From Mesosutterella porci (lineage in GTDB: Bacteria > Pseudomonadota > Gammaproteobacteria > Burkholderiales > Burkholderiaceae_F), in contig NZ_JAKNCT010000001.1 of NCBI RefSeq assembly GCF_022134585.1, positions 297,595 through 361,594 on the forward strand: a stretch of 64,000 nucleotides of DNA. The letters run 5' to 3'. Of the stretch, positions 27,321 through 35,022 are shown piece by piece. How positions within the stretch are numbered: the stretch's first letter is position 1; each line of letters starts with the position of its first letter. A program made the position numbers and the translations under genes. Below the pieces are notes generated by a model. It was not told the DNA's origin. It saw only the letters and a list, made by a program, of their open reading frames with translations, and searched no databases.

Positions 27321-27928
27321 ATGAAAAATCTCTCGTTTTGCTCGCCTGCAGCGCGATGCTTGCCGCCGGAGCCGCAGGAGCCTCGGGGTCCCCGGAATCG
27401 GTCCAGCTTCCCGCCGCGCAGAAAAGCGGCGGGATGCCCCTCATGGAGGCTCTTTCCAAGCGGCACAGCTCCCGCAGCTTCTCCCCCGGAGACCTCTCGC
27501 CCCAGGAGCTCTCGAACCTGCTCTGGGCGGCATGGGGCGTGAACCGCGCCGACGGCAGGCGCACCATCCCGACCGCGATGAACTACCAGGAGCTCCAGGT
27601 CTACGTGAACAGGCGCGACGGCGTGTGGCGCTACGAAGCCCGCTCAGAGCGCCTGGTGCGCGTGGCCGACAGAGCTCTCCCCGCCCCGATGAACGACGCG
27701 CCCGACGTCTTGATCTTTGCGATACTCGACCATCAGGAGTACGGCCCCTACCACGCGGGACTCGCGGCCCGGAGCGCGGGGCTTTACTGCGCGAGCGCGA
27801 AGCTCGCCTGCGTGGTACGGGCGAGCCCCGTGAAGGCAGCCGAAAAAGCGGACCCGAACGCCTTCGGATTCCTTCCGAAAGGCTGGAAGCCCTCTCTCAG
27901 GCTGCATGCGGGGCACCCTGCGAAGTAG
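27321..27928 (+). pseudogene. Exported nitroreductase-family protein, apparent 1-base frameshift in the signal peptide
   Basis: The mature part is a nitroreductase/SagB-like FMN protein: PLMEALSKRHSSRSFSPGDL, LSNLLWAAWGVNR, RTIPTAMNYQELQVYVNRR, DVLIFAILDHQEYG, GLYCASAKLACVVRA. It would reduce nitro or quinone-like compounds with NAD(P)H. The ATG at 27321 begins ATGAAAAATCTC, but the signal peptide (KSLVLLACSAMLAAGAAGAS) lies in the next frame. One more A in the 5-A run at 27324-27328 would restore M-K-K-S-L-V-L-L-A. Either the gene is frameshifted, the run is slippery or phase-variable, or the base is a sequencing error. The rest of the frame is open and well conserved. Start codons inside the signal peptide would give an unexported form. 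Confidence 0.65.
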
Positions 27929-27943
27929 GCGAAGGGGGACTCC

Positions 27944-28267
27944 TCAGGGGCGGGCGGCTCCCGGCTGCCCGGAGCCGCCTGGCTCCTTTCCTTTTTCCTC
28001 TTCCGGTTTCGGCGGATCTGCAAAGTCGCGCAGCAGCGCCTCGGCCGTCCTGAAAAAACGCCGGAAAGCCCGGGGAAGCTCCGAGGCAAGGCGCGAGAGG
28101 GAGCGGGCCGCCGCGCGGCACTGCCGGGGCGCGGCCAGGCTCGCGAGCGCAAGCGCGGTCAGCGTCGCGGCAAGCGCGAACAAAAGCGCCGCGGCCGCGC
28201 CGATAAGGAGCGCGACCCCCAGCACGGCAGCCGCAGCCGCCAGTGCGAACCGCGTGAACTTACCCAT
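27944..28267 (-). CDS. Small membrane protein of the P-type ATPase operon
   Basis: 107 residues. About residues 5-48 form one or two Ala/Leu-rich transmembrane segments (FALAAAAAVLGVALLIGAAA, ALLFALAATLTALALA), followed by a basic stretch and a charged Pro/Glu/Lys tail. I recognise no domain. It is the last gene of the metal-ATPase operon, 23 bases behind the HMA-like gene, and converges with the nitroreductase. A role in assembly or regulation of the pump is only a guess from position. Confidence 0.55.
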   Translation of the reverse strand: MGKFTRFALAAAAAVLGVALLIGAAAALLFALAATLTALALASLAAPRQCRAAARSLSRLASELPRAFRRFFRTAEALLRDFADPPKPEEEKGKEPGGSGQPGAARP

Positions 28268-28290
28268 GGCTTCCCCTCCGCAGGACGATC

Positions 28291-28767
28291 CTAGAAGACC
28301 GTCTTACGATACCGGATCATGTGCCAGAGGAGAAGGGCCGTGAAGAAAACGCCGGAGCCGACGTGCAGAGCCACCATCCTGCCTCTCATCCCCGGGAGGA
28401 TCGAAAGGAGGACCGCGGCGTAGGAAACCGCCATCCCGCGGTTCACCATCCGGTTCACCGAGGCCGAGGCGTGAAAGGGGCTGAGGCCGGAGGACGCCCG
28501 GCGCGGGACGGGCTCAGAGGGCAGCGCGGGCAGAGCCGCCTGAGCGAGGGAGCGCAGCGTCCCGAGGTCGAGCTTTTCCGGGTCCCAGAGAAGCAGGAGG
28601 CTGCCCACGCGGCGATTGACGTCGGCTGCAATGACGCCGTCCATCCCGCGCAGGAACGTCTCGAGCCCCGAGGCGGCTTTTTCCCCGCGCAGCGCCGGGT
28701 GCCGCAGTCGCAGCCTCCCGGGAGCGAGGCTTCGGATATAGGGCGCAAGGGGATCGTTCTCGTTCAT
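28291..28767 (-). CDS. HMA-like domain membrane protein, metal ATPase partner
   Basis: 158 residues. The N-terminal ferredoxin-like fold is of the HMA_2 kind: APYIRSLAPGRLRLRHPALRG, GLETFLRGMDGVIAADVNRR, VGSLLLLWDPEKLDLGTLR. It parallels the N-terminus of the adjacent ATPase (HIPGRIRWRS...VEGVRVSPRSGSILVVY) but has no CxxC metal site. Two transmembrane segments follow (about 112-130 and 135-153). The start overlaps the ATPase stop by 4 bases, so the two are translationally coupled. It probably assists or regulates the pump. Confidence 0.7.
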   Translation of the reverse strand: MNENDPLAPYIRSLAPGRLRLRHPALRGEKAASGLETFLRGMDGVIAADVNRRVGSLLLLWDPEKLDLGTLRSLAQAALPALPSEPVPRRASSGLSPFHASASVNRMVNRGMAVSYAAVLLSILPGMRGRMVALHVGSGVFFTALLLWHMIRYRKTVF

Positions 28768-30875
28768 GGCTCGGTTCCTGAGTCGATGTAGCCGCCGCGG
28801 ATCGCGTTCAGGCAGACCGCCATCGTGGTGCCGTTGTGCAGCACCGCGTTCATGGCGGGCGGGATCATGTTCATGAGGCCGCCGGCGAGGAACCCGGTGT
28901 TGAGCCCCACGCTCGCGGCGAAGTTAAAGCGGACGCGCCCGAGCGTGGCCCGCGAGAGCCGGATCGCCCGGGGAAGGTCCTCGAGGTTGTTGCTGGCGAG
29001 CACAACGTCGGCCACCTGCTGGGCGATGTCGGTGCTGTCCCTCATCGACACCCCGACATCGGCCGAAGACAGCCCCGGGGTGTCGTTGATGCCGTCGCCC
29101 ACCATGATGACGCGGCGGCCTCCCGCGCGCAGCTCCTCGACCGCGCGGGCCTTGCCCTCGGGGAGCATCTGGGCGCGGAACTCGTCGACCCCGAGCCTCG
29201 CGGCGATGCTGGTCGCGGTCCGGGGATCGTCGCCGGTGAGCATCACGATTCTCCGGATGCCCATCGAGCGGAGCTCCCCGATCACCGCGCGGGCGTTCTC
29301 CTTGGGCGGATCCTCGATTCCGAAGATCCCAATCAGCTCTCCTCCCTGGGCCATGTATAGGATGCTCTTGCCCTGGGCGGCAAGCCGAGAGATCTCGGCA
29401 TCCATCGCGGAGATGTCGACGCCCTCGTCCTCCTCGACGAAATGCCGGGAGCCGAGCACCACCTCCTTGCCCTTCACGCGAGAACGGATCCCGTGGGCGG
29501 CCACGTAGACCACCTCGGCGTCGTGCTCCTCGATCGCGTGGTCGAGCCCCTTGTCGCGGGCCGCGAGCACGATGCTGCGCGACACCGGGTGCGGGAAGTG
29601 CTCCTCGAGACAGGCCGCAACCTTGAGCAGGTCGTCCCGGTCCCAGCCCCCGTGCGGCACCACGTCGGTGAGCTTCGGTGCGGCGTTGGTGAGGGTCCCG
29701 GTCTTGTCAAAGACCACGGTGTCGGCCTCGGCGAGCGCCTCAAGCGCCCGCCCGCCCTTGATGAGAATGTTCGCGCGCACGCCTTCCTTCATCGCCGTAA
29801 GGACCGACAAGGGAGTGGAGAGCCGCAACGCGCAGCTGTAGTCGACGAGCAGCACCGAGGCCGTCCTCGCCAGGCTCCGCGTGAAGAAGAAGACCAGGCC
29901 CGCCAGCAGGAAGTTGAAGGGAACGATCGCGTCTGCGAGGTGCGACATCCGGGCCTCGAGCCCGGACTTGCGCCGCTCGCTTTCGTCCACGAAGCGCGCG
30001 ATCTGGTTGAGCCTCGAGTCCTCCTGGGTGCCGGTCGGACGGATGTCGATCTCGCCCTCCTCCACCACGGTTCCCGCGAACACCGCGCCGCCCGCAGCCT
30101 TGCGGACGGGGAGCGGCTCGCCGGTGAGCGCGGCCTGGTTCACGAAGGCCTCGCCCGAGACCACGGCGGCGTCGACCGGAATGGCAGTGCCCGCGCGCAC
30201 CACGATCGCCTCGCCGGGAGCCAGCTCCTGGATGGGCTTCTGCACGAGACCGCCGTCGGCCCCGCGCACCCAGACGCGGTCGACCCGCACCGAGAGCTCG
30301 CCCGCGAGCGAGTCGAGCGACTTCTTCTTCGTCACCCGCTCGAGCATGTCCCCCAGCCCCAGCAGGAGCACGATAAGGCCGGCCGTCCGGAAGTCCCGCA
30401 TCAGCAGCGAGATGCCCACCGCCGAGGCGTCGAGCACCTCCACGTTGAGCCGCCCGCGCACGAGGCTCAGGGCCCCGCGGATGAAAAACGGCACCGCGTG
30501 GACGACCGTGTGGATCGCGTTCCAGAGGAAGGGCAGCAGCGGCCGCACGAACACGTAGCGCTCAAGCGGCCACCAGTCGTAGTCCGAGGCGGCCGCGCGG
30601 CGGCGCTGCTCCCTGGTCTGGGAGGCGGTGGGAAGGCGGCTGGCAGCCACAGGCCTCGTGCGGATCGAAGCGAGAAGCGAGGCGGCCGCATCCAGCGCCG
30701 AGGCGCTGCTGTAAACGACAAGAATCGAGCCCGAGCGCGGGCTCACGCGTACGCCCTCGACCCCTGCGACCGACTGCAGCCGGTCGGCAAGCGTCACGGC
30801 GAACGCGTCGGTGAAGCGAAAGGCCGAGCGCCAGCGGATGCGCCCGGGAATGTGATGAGCAACGGTAAGATTCAT
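28764..30875 (-). CDS. Heavy-metal translocating P1B-type ATPase
   Basis: 703 residues. An HMA_2-like N-terminus without CxxC is followed by transmembrane helices, the actuator motif LTGEPLPVRKAAGG, and the phosphorylation site FDKTGTLTNAAP with D390. Next come the nucleotide-binding HP pair (EEHFPHPVSRSI) and the hinge MVGDGINDTPGLSSADVGVSM. The metal-selecting CPx position in helix 6 reads S347-C348-A349 (DYSCALRLSTPL) in place of CPC. The last helix carries NMIPPAMNAVLHNGTT. Non-CPC types include Mn/Zn/Fe exporters, so I cannot name the ion. The operon order on the minus strand is small membrane protein, ATPase, HMA-like protein, small membrane protein. The intact catalytic residues indicate a working pump. 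Confidence 0.9.
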   Translation of the reverse strand: MNLTVAHHIPGRIRWRSAFRFTDAFAVTLADRLQSVAGVEGVRVSPRSGSILVVYSSASALDAAASLLASIRTRPVAASRLPTASQTREQRRRAAASDYDWWPLERYVFVRPLLPFLWNAIHTVVHAVPFFIRGALSLVRGRLNVEVLDASAVGISLLMRDFRTAGLIVLLLGLGDMLERVTKKKSLDSLAGELSVRVDRVWVRGADGGLVQKPIQELAPGEAIVVRAGTAIPVDAAVVSGEAFVNQAALTGEPLPVRKAAGGAVFAGTVVEEGEIDIRPTGTQEDSRLNQIARFVDESERRKSGLEARMSHLADAIVPFNFLLAGLVFFFTRSLARTASVLLVDYSCALRLSTPLSVLTAMKEGVRANILIKGGRALEALAEADTVVFDKTGTLTNAAPKLTDVVPHGGWDRDDLLKVAACLEEHFPHPVSRSIVLAARDKGLDHAIEEHDAEVVYVAAHGIRSRVKGKEVVLGSRHFVEEDEGVDISAMDAEISRLAAQGKSILYMAQGGELIGIFGIEDPPKENARAVIGELRSMGIRRIVMLTGDDPRTATSIAARLGVDEFRAQMLPEGKARAVEELRAGGRRVIMVGDGINDTPGLSSADVGVSMRDSTDIAQQVADVVLASNNLEDLPRAIRLSRATLGRVRFNFAASVGLNTGFLAGGLMNMIPPAMNAVLHNGTTMAVCLNAIRGGYIDSGTEP

Positions 30876-30946
30876 GGAACCCCGAAGCTAAAAAAGAAGA
30901 CGGAGAAGCGAGCCGCAGAGGGCTGAAACACAAAAAAAGCGGGGGT

Positions 30947-31249
30947 TCAGGCCGCGGAGGTTCCCGGAGCCTTCTTCAGCAGCGCGGCCTCCTCCACTTC
31001 GGGAGACGCGGCGCTGCGGCGGGCCTTGGACTTCGCCTCGGCCTCGGCAAAGACGTCGGCCACGTCCTCGCGGGCTCCGTCGACCGTCTCGAGGACCTTG
31101 TCGCGGATGTCGTAGCCGTGGGAGAGAACGTCGGAGGCGAGGGGCTTCAGGCCCTTCAGCTTCCCGCGCGAGACGGCCGTGGCGCCGAGCGCTCCAATCA
31201 CGATTCCGCCAAGCAGGAACAGACCGCATTTCACAGTTTCATTCGTCAT
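30947..31249 (-). CDS. Small single-helix membrane protein with Ala/Glu-rich tail (DUF6110/PacL-like)
   Basis: 100 residues: MTNETVKCGLFLLGGIVIGA, then LGATAVSRGKLKGLKPLASD, then an amphipathic segment (VLSHGYDIRDKVLETVDGAR, EDVADVFAEAEAKSKARRSA). One N-terminal transmembrane helix is followed by an Ala/Glu-rich cytoplasmic helix. This layout, directly in front of a P1B ATPase, recalls the mycobacterial PacL/DUF1490 metallochaperones that form platforms with CtpC. The His/Asp-rich C-terminal metal site of PacL1 is not present here, so that is similarity of plan, not of motif. I chose the ATG at 31249, with AAAGG upstream, over the longer frame. A perfect palindrome sits 50 bases upstream. Confidence 0.65.
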   Translation of the reverse strand: MTNETVKCGLFLLGGIVIGALGATAVSRGKLKGLKPLASDVLSHGYDIRDKVLETVDGAREDVADVFAEAEAKSKARRSAASPEVEEAALLKKAPGTSAA

Positions 31250-31297
31250 TTTTGTATACCTTTTTCCTTCGTGCTTAAAGACCTGACTTCTCACCTG

Positions 31298-31311
31298 CCA
31301 TTCACGAATGG
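31298..31311. promoter_or_regulatory. Perfect 14-bp palindrome upstream of the metal ATPase operon
   Basis: CCATTCACGAATGG is its own reverse complement. It lies about 50 bases upstream of the first gene of the operon and just downstream of a minus-strand TAGAAT that could be a -10 box. That is where a repressor would block transcription. No metal regulator gene is adjacent, so the binder is unknown (MerR, Fur/Zur and ArsR families are all possible). Confidence 0.45.
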
Positions 31312-31413
31312 TAATGAGAAATACTTCTATTTATTCTACCCCCGTTTGGGCCCGCCTCGAGCGCCGGATGAGCGCATCCAAGGAATAATTTAACATAAGA
31401 AAATAAAATAATC

Positions 31414-31430
31414 AAATGGATAGATATAAC
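31414..31430. repeat. Left 17-bp flanking direct repeat of the IS
   Basis: AAATGGATAGATATAAC abuts the left end of the element. The same 17 bases with one difference (G to A at position 6) abut the right end at 33268-33284, as expected for a long target-site duplication that has picked up one change. Confidence 0.75.
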
Positions 31431-33267
31431 TGTTAGAGCAACGCGACTATGTCACACCAAACCAAGGGACTTTGACATAGGCTGGCAACGCGATTCTGTC
31501 ACAAACCGGCAATCGGTATGGCAGTTCCCGGCAAAGCGACTTTGTCACACAATCAATTCAGAGAGTCTGTTTTTTTGGAGTCAATATGAAAAACTCGCTT
31601 CCTGAAAAAGTCCCGGGATCCAAAATCAGTGCAGAGGAGATCTTCGGGCAAGTCGTCTACGGTCTGCTTTCTCCTCCGGAGGCGGCCAAAGCGATGAAAC
31701 TGAGCGTGCGGCAGTTTTATCGCAGGCTGGCCGCTTGGAAAAGTGGTGAAGCTTCCGAGCCGCCGCACGGCAACAAAGGGCGGCCTCCAAAAAATCGTCT
31801 TCCGGGCGATGTCCGTTTAAAAATCATAGAGCTGGCAGCTACGAAATATCAGGACTTCCCTCCGACGCTGCTGGCGCAGTACCTTGGAAGACACGAGGGA
31901 ATCAAAGTATCCAAAGAAACAGTCCGAAAGATTCTGAGAGAGCTCAGCCCTCAGGCCTCAGAGCAGAGTCTGAGGAGCGCCGGTCATTTCCTGAGGCGGA
32001 GGCGGTCGAGATTCGGCGAGCTGGTTCAAATCGACGGCAGCCCTCACAGATGGTTCGGCTCCAGCCAGGAAGAATGCGCGTTGATTGCGTTCATCGATGA
32101 CGCAACCGGCAGGATCACCGCCGCCGGCTTCTTTCCGACCGAGACCGCGACCGGCTACATGACCGTGCTGCCTCAACACATCAGGGCTTACGGCATTCCC
32201 CTTGCGCTTTACAGCGATCGGCACGGTATTTTCCGGGCTGTGGCGCATGAACGTGCCAAAAACGATGGAGGCACGCAGTTTCAAAGAGTCTGCGACAGGC
32301 TTCAGATCGAGCAGATATTTGCTCAAAGCCCGCAGGCCAAGGGGCGGATAGAACTCCTGTTCCAGACGCTGCAGGAACGCTGGCCTCATGAGTTCAGGGT
32401 TCTGGGCATCAAGGATCAGGGCACCGCAAATCAGCGCATGGACGAACTGATCAGGGATTTCAATCAGCGATTCGGCATCGACCCGAGAGAATCCCAGAGT
32501 GCAAACTGTGCGGTGGATGAAGAAAGTATGCCCGAGATTGAGCGCATCTGCGCCTGGTGGCATGAGCGTGTGCTGAGCAAATCCCTGAGTGTATCCTTCG
32601 GGGGATCAATTCTGCAGGTCAAGAATGCGGGCGATCGGAAGTTTGAACTGGTCGGCAAGAAAATCTGCGTCGTCGAGTACCAGGATGGCCGAGCGCCGGA
32701 AATGGTCTACAGAGACGGACAGGGCAAGGAGCACCTGCTCTGTTTTGAAGCACGGAAAAGAAAAACCCTCGAGCGCGCAGAATACTTTGAGTCATCAAAG
32801 ACGGTGAACGCATGCCTGGACCGGATCCTTGAGAAGGAGGGCGATCGGCCCAACGGCTTCGTCACTAAGATGAACAGGGAAATTGCGGAAGCGAAGCAGC
32901 GGAGGCAGTGGCGGAAGGAACGTGACCAAAAGGCCCGTGAACTTGAAGAAAATATGAAGCAGCGGAAAAACAGATCTTGAAAATATTGGAATCCTTCTAA
33001 TTCAACACTTACAGGCTCTCAGAAGATCTTTTTTCCAAACTGCCCACAGCCCGCACGGGCTACAGCCCATTTGAGGTGAGCGCCCGGCGGGCCGTGGGCA
33101 GGCTGGCTTCCTCGGAGGAAAAGCAACCTCCTGCGCGAGACGATCAAAGCCGTCAACGGCTCGCAATTTCTAGCTTTAGCAGGAAATTTTTAGTGTCATA
33201 ATCGCTTTGCCAGGGGGTGTCATAGTCCCATTGTGCTGGCATGTGACATTTTCCCTTTGCTCTAACA
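31431..33267 (+). mobile_element. Complete IS1202/ISNCY-type insertion sequence
   Basis: 1837 bp. The two ends are inverted: TGTTAGAGCAA at 31431-31441 and TTTGCTCTAACA at 33256-33267. The TGTCACA/TGTGACA block continues inside each end, with mismatches in between. The ends carry arrays of a 14-bp unit close to GCGACTTTGTCACA. Left copies are at 31443, 31466, 31490 and 31536; right inverted copies end at 33205, 33229 and 33255. They probably bind the transposase. One DDE transposase gene occupies the interior. The 17-bp flanking repeats fit the unusually long duplications of the IS1202 group. About 200 bases between the transposase stop and the right array have no gene. Confidence 0.85.
31586..32980 (+). 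CDS. IS1202/ISNCY family DDE transposase
   Basis: 464 residues. An N-terminal helix-turn-helix (about 20-50, SPPEAAKAMKLSVRQFYRRL) and a second one (about 95-120, GIKVSKETVRKILRELSP) precede the RNase H-like core. D150 lies in ELVQIDGSPHRWF, D211 in ALYSDRHGIFR and E256 in QSPQAKGRIELLFQTLQ; together they form an intact DDE triad. IDGSPHRWF and YSDRHGIF are characteristic of the ISNCY group rather than IS481 or IS21. The C-terminus is lysine/arginine-rich. A full-length gene with intact ends suggests the element could still move. Its GC and codon use are lower than those of its neighbours. Confidence 0.9.
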   Translation: MKNSLPEKVPGSKISAEEIFGQVVYGLLSPPEAAKAMKLSVRQFYRRLAAWKSGEASEPPHGNKGRPPKNRLPGDVRLKIIELAATKYQDFPPTLLAQYLGRHEGIKVSKETVRKILRELSPQASEQSLRSAGHFLRRRRSRFGELVQIDGSPHRWFGSSQEECALIAFIDDATGRITAAGFFPTETATGYMTVLPQHIRAYGIPLALYSDRHGIFRAVAHERAKNDGGTQFQRVCDRLQIEQIFAQSPQAKGRIELLFQTLQERWPHEFRVLGIKDQGTANQRMDELIRDFNQRFGIDPRESQSANCAVDEESMPEIERICAWWHERVLSKSLSVSFGGSILQVKNAGDRKFELVGKKICVVEYQDGRAPEMVYRDGQGKEHLLCFEARKRKTLERAEYFESSKTVNACLDRILEKEGDRPNGFVTKMNREIAEAKQRRQWRKERDQKARELEENMKQRKNRS

Positions 33268-33284
33268 AAATGAATAGATATAAC
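33268..33284. repeat. Right 17-bp flanking direct repeat of the IS
   Basis: AAATGAATAGATATAAC directly follows the right end of the element and matches 16 of 17 bases of the repeat at 31414-31430. Confidence 0.75.
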
Positions 33285-33339
33285 AAAAATGAACCCCTGA
33301 GCGAGGGGCGCGTCCCTCTGTGTTAGAAACGCACCTATT

Positions 33340-33373
33340 AAAAACGCCCCTTTCGGCAGAACCGAAAGGGGCG
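33340..33373 (-). terminator. Intrinsic terminator of the Tat-exported reductase gene
   Basis: CGCCCCTTTCGG (33345-33356) and CCGAAAGGGGCG (33362-33373) form a perfect 12-bp stem with a 5-nt loop. On the minus strand it is followed by TTTTTAA. It lies 60 bases behind the stop codon of the flavoprotein gene. Confidence 0.9.
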
Positions 33374-33431
33374 CGCGAGCCCGGCCGTGGAGAGAGTGTT
33401 GGCGGGGCCCGCAGCCTACTTTTTCAGGCTC

Positions 33432-34910
33432 TCAGAGCCTTTTGGCGGCCTGGGCCGCGCTCTGGCCCGCGACTCGCCCATAGGTGAAGATGTCGGCCAT
33501 GGCGTTGCCGCCCACGCGGTTCGTGCCGTGCACGACGCCCGTCACCTCGCCCGCGGCCCACAGGCCCGGAATCACGCGTCCCTCGCGGTCCATCACCTCG
33601 GCGTTCGTATTGATCACGACGCCGCCCATGGTGTGGTGGCGCTTCATCGTCACCTCGCCCGCGTAGAACGGGGCTTTGATGATCTTGTGCGAGAGCATGC
33701 GCGGAGCGCGCCCGAACGGATCCTTCTTGTCTTCCACCGCCTTGTTGTAGGTATCGATCGTCTCGCGCAGCACCTTGGGATCGACCTTGATCTTCGCGGC
33801 GAGCTCTTCGATCGTGTTGCCCACATACAGAGTTCCAGCCTTCCTTGCGGCTTCGTTCTCCGGCCCTTTCGAGTTCTTCTGCAGCTCGAACCCGTCTGCG
33901 TCGACGATCGTCCAGGCGAGCATCTTCGGCTGCGCGAGCATCGCGTCGCGCAACACGTCGCGGCGGGCGTCCTCGTGGACGAAGCGGCGGCCTTCGATGT
34001 TGGTGAAGACGAAGCGGTCGACGTGCGTGAAGAGGTTGGGGTAAGGCTTTCCGCCCGGCAGCCCGCCCGGGATGCACTGTATGTAGTCGAGGCACGTGGT
34101 CTCAGCCCCAAGGTTGATGAGGTCGGTGAGCACTTCGCCGGTCGCCCCCGGCTGGTTCGTGGTCCCGAGCTTTTCAAGCCTCGGGTCGTGGATGCCGCAG
34201 AGCCTCGCGTTCGCGGCGAAACCCCCGGAGCAGACCACGACGCCCGCCCGCGCCCGGATGGTGCGCGTGCCCTCGGGCCCCGAGACCCTCACGCCCAGCA
34301 CCCGGCCTGAGAAGGGCTTCTCGCGGATCACGTCCTCCACCTTCGTGCTGAGGTGAACGGGAATCCCCTCCTTTTCGCACACGGCGTAGAGCGCCTGGAT
34401 GTAGGCCGAGCCGCGGGGGCCGAGCGGGTTTCTCGCGCGCGGGTAGATGCCGCCGTAGATCTGGTAGATGTGATCCTGGAACTTCACGCCGTGGTCCTTG
34501 AGCCACTGGACGCTTTCCGGGGCGAGGTGCGTGAGCTTCTCCACGATCGCCGGGTTGCCGCGGTAGTCGCCCGCCGCGAGGGTCTGCTTCGCGTGCAGCT
34601 CGGGCGAGTCCTTGATGCCCGCCTTCTCGTAGTCGGCCTTAATCGCCGCGTTGAAGCCCCCGCCCGCGCGCACCGTGTTGCCGCCCGGGAAGGCCATCTT
34701 CTCAACGATCTCGACGTCCTTCACGCCGGCCTCCTTCGCGGTGATCGCGGCCGAGAGCCCCGCCCCGCCCGCGCCGATCACGAGAACGTCAACAGTTTTA
34801 TCCCAGCGAGCAGGAACTCTAAAGGGATCTTCCATAGCCCAAGCCGGAACGGCACCGACGAGGCCCGCAACTCCGAGTCCAGAAACAAATCTGCGTCTTG
34901 TCAAAGGCAT
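33432..34910 (-). CDS. Tat-exported FAD_binding_2 reductase with fumarate-reductase-type active site
   Basis: 492 residues. The N-terminus TRRRFVSGLGVAGLVGAVPAWA is a twin-arginine signal, so the protein folds with FAD in the cytoplasm and works in the periplasm. FAD motifs are VDVLVIGAGGAGLSAAITA, VEKMAFPGGNTVRAGGG, VVCSGGFAANA and IPGLWAAGEVTGVVHGTN. The proton-relay and carboxylate Arg residues are kept (R317 in HEDARRD, R465 in HGTNRVGG), as is the His pair in KRHHTMGG. It should therefore reduce the double bond of an unsaturated carboxylate. At the position of the fumarate-binding His (QxHP) it has QCIP, so the acceptor is probably not fumarate itself. It has no FMN_bind or heme domain and needs a separate electron donor. 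The ATG at 34910 has GAGGAGAG upstream. A divergent LysR gene likely controls it. Confidence 0.88.
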   Translation of the reverse strand: MPLTRRRFVSGLGVAGLVGAVPAWAMEDPFRVPARWDKTVDVLVIGAGGAGLSAAITAKEAGVKDVEIVEKMAFPGGNTVRAGGGFNAAIKADYEKAGIKDSPELHAKQTLAAGDYRGNPAIVEKLTHLAPESVQWLKDHGVKFQDHIYQIYGGIYPRARNPLGPRGSAYIQALYAVCEKEGIPVHLSTKVEDVIREKPFSGRVLGVRVSGPEGTRTIRARAGVVVCSGGFAANARLCGIHDPRLEKLGTTNQPGATGEVLTDLINLGAETTCLDYIQCIPGGLPGGKPYPNLFTHVDRFVFTNIEGRRFVHEDARRDVLRDAMLAQPKMLAWTIVDADGFELQKNSKGPENEAARKAGTLYVGNTIEELAAKIKVDPKVLRETIDTYNKAVEDKKDPFGRAPRMLSHKIIKAPFYAGEVTMKRHHTMGGVVINTNAEVMDREGRVIPGLWAAGEVTGVVHGTNRVGGNAMADIFTYGRVAGQSAAQAAKRL

Positions 34911-35022
34911 TTTCTTCTCTCCTCGATTTCGTAACGACAAAACGGGAGTATTGTGCCTTTCGCAAACAATAAATACAATTGATATTTTTTTATTAATTAA
35001 TGAATGTTTTTCATAGACAAAA

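Noticed and set aside
31443..31549. CRISPR-like repeats near the IS left end
   Set aside because: The units are 14 bp, degenerate and inverted at the other end of the element, as for transposase-binding sites; no cas genes are present.
31431..33267. IS481 or IS21 family assignment
   Set aside because: There is no istB-like partner, and IDGSPHRWF with YSDRHGIF and 17-bp flanking repeats fit the IS1202/ISNCY group better.
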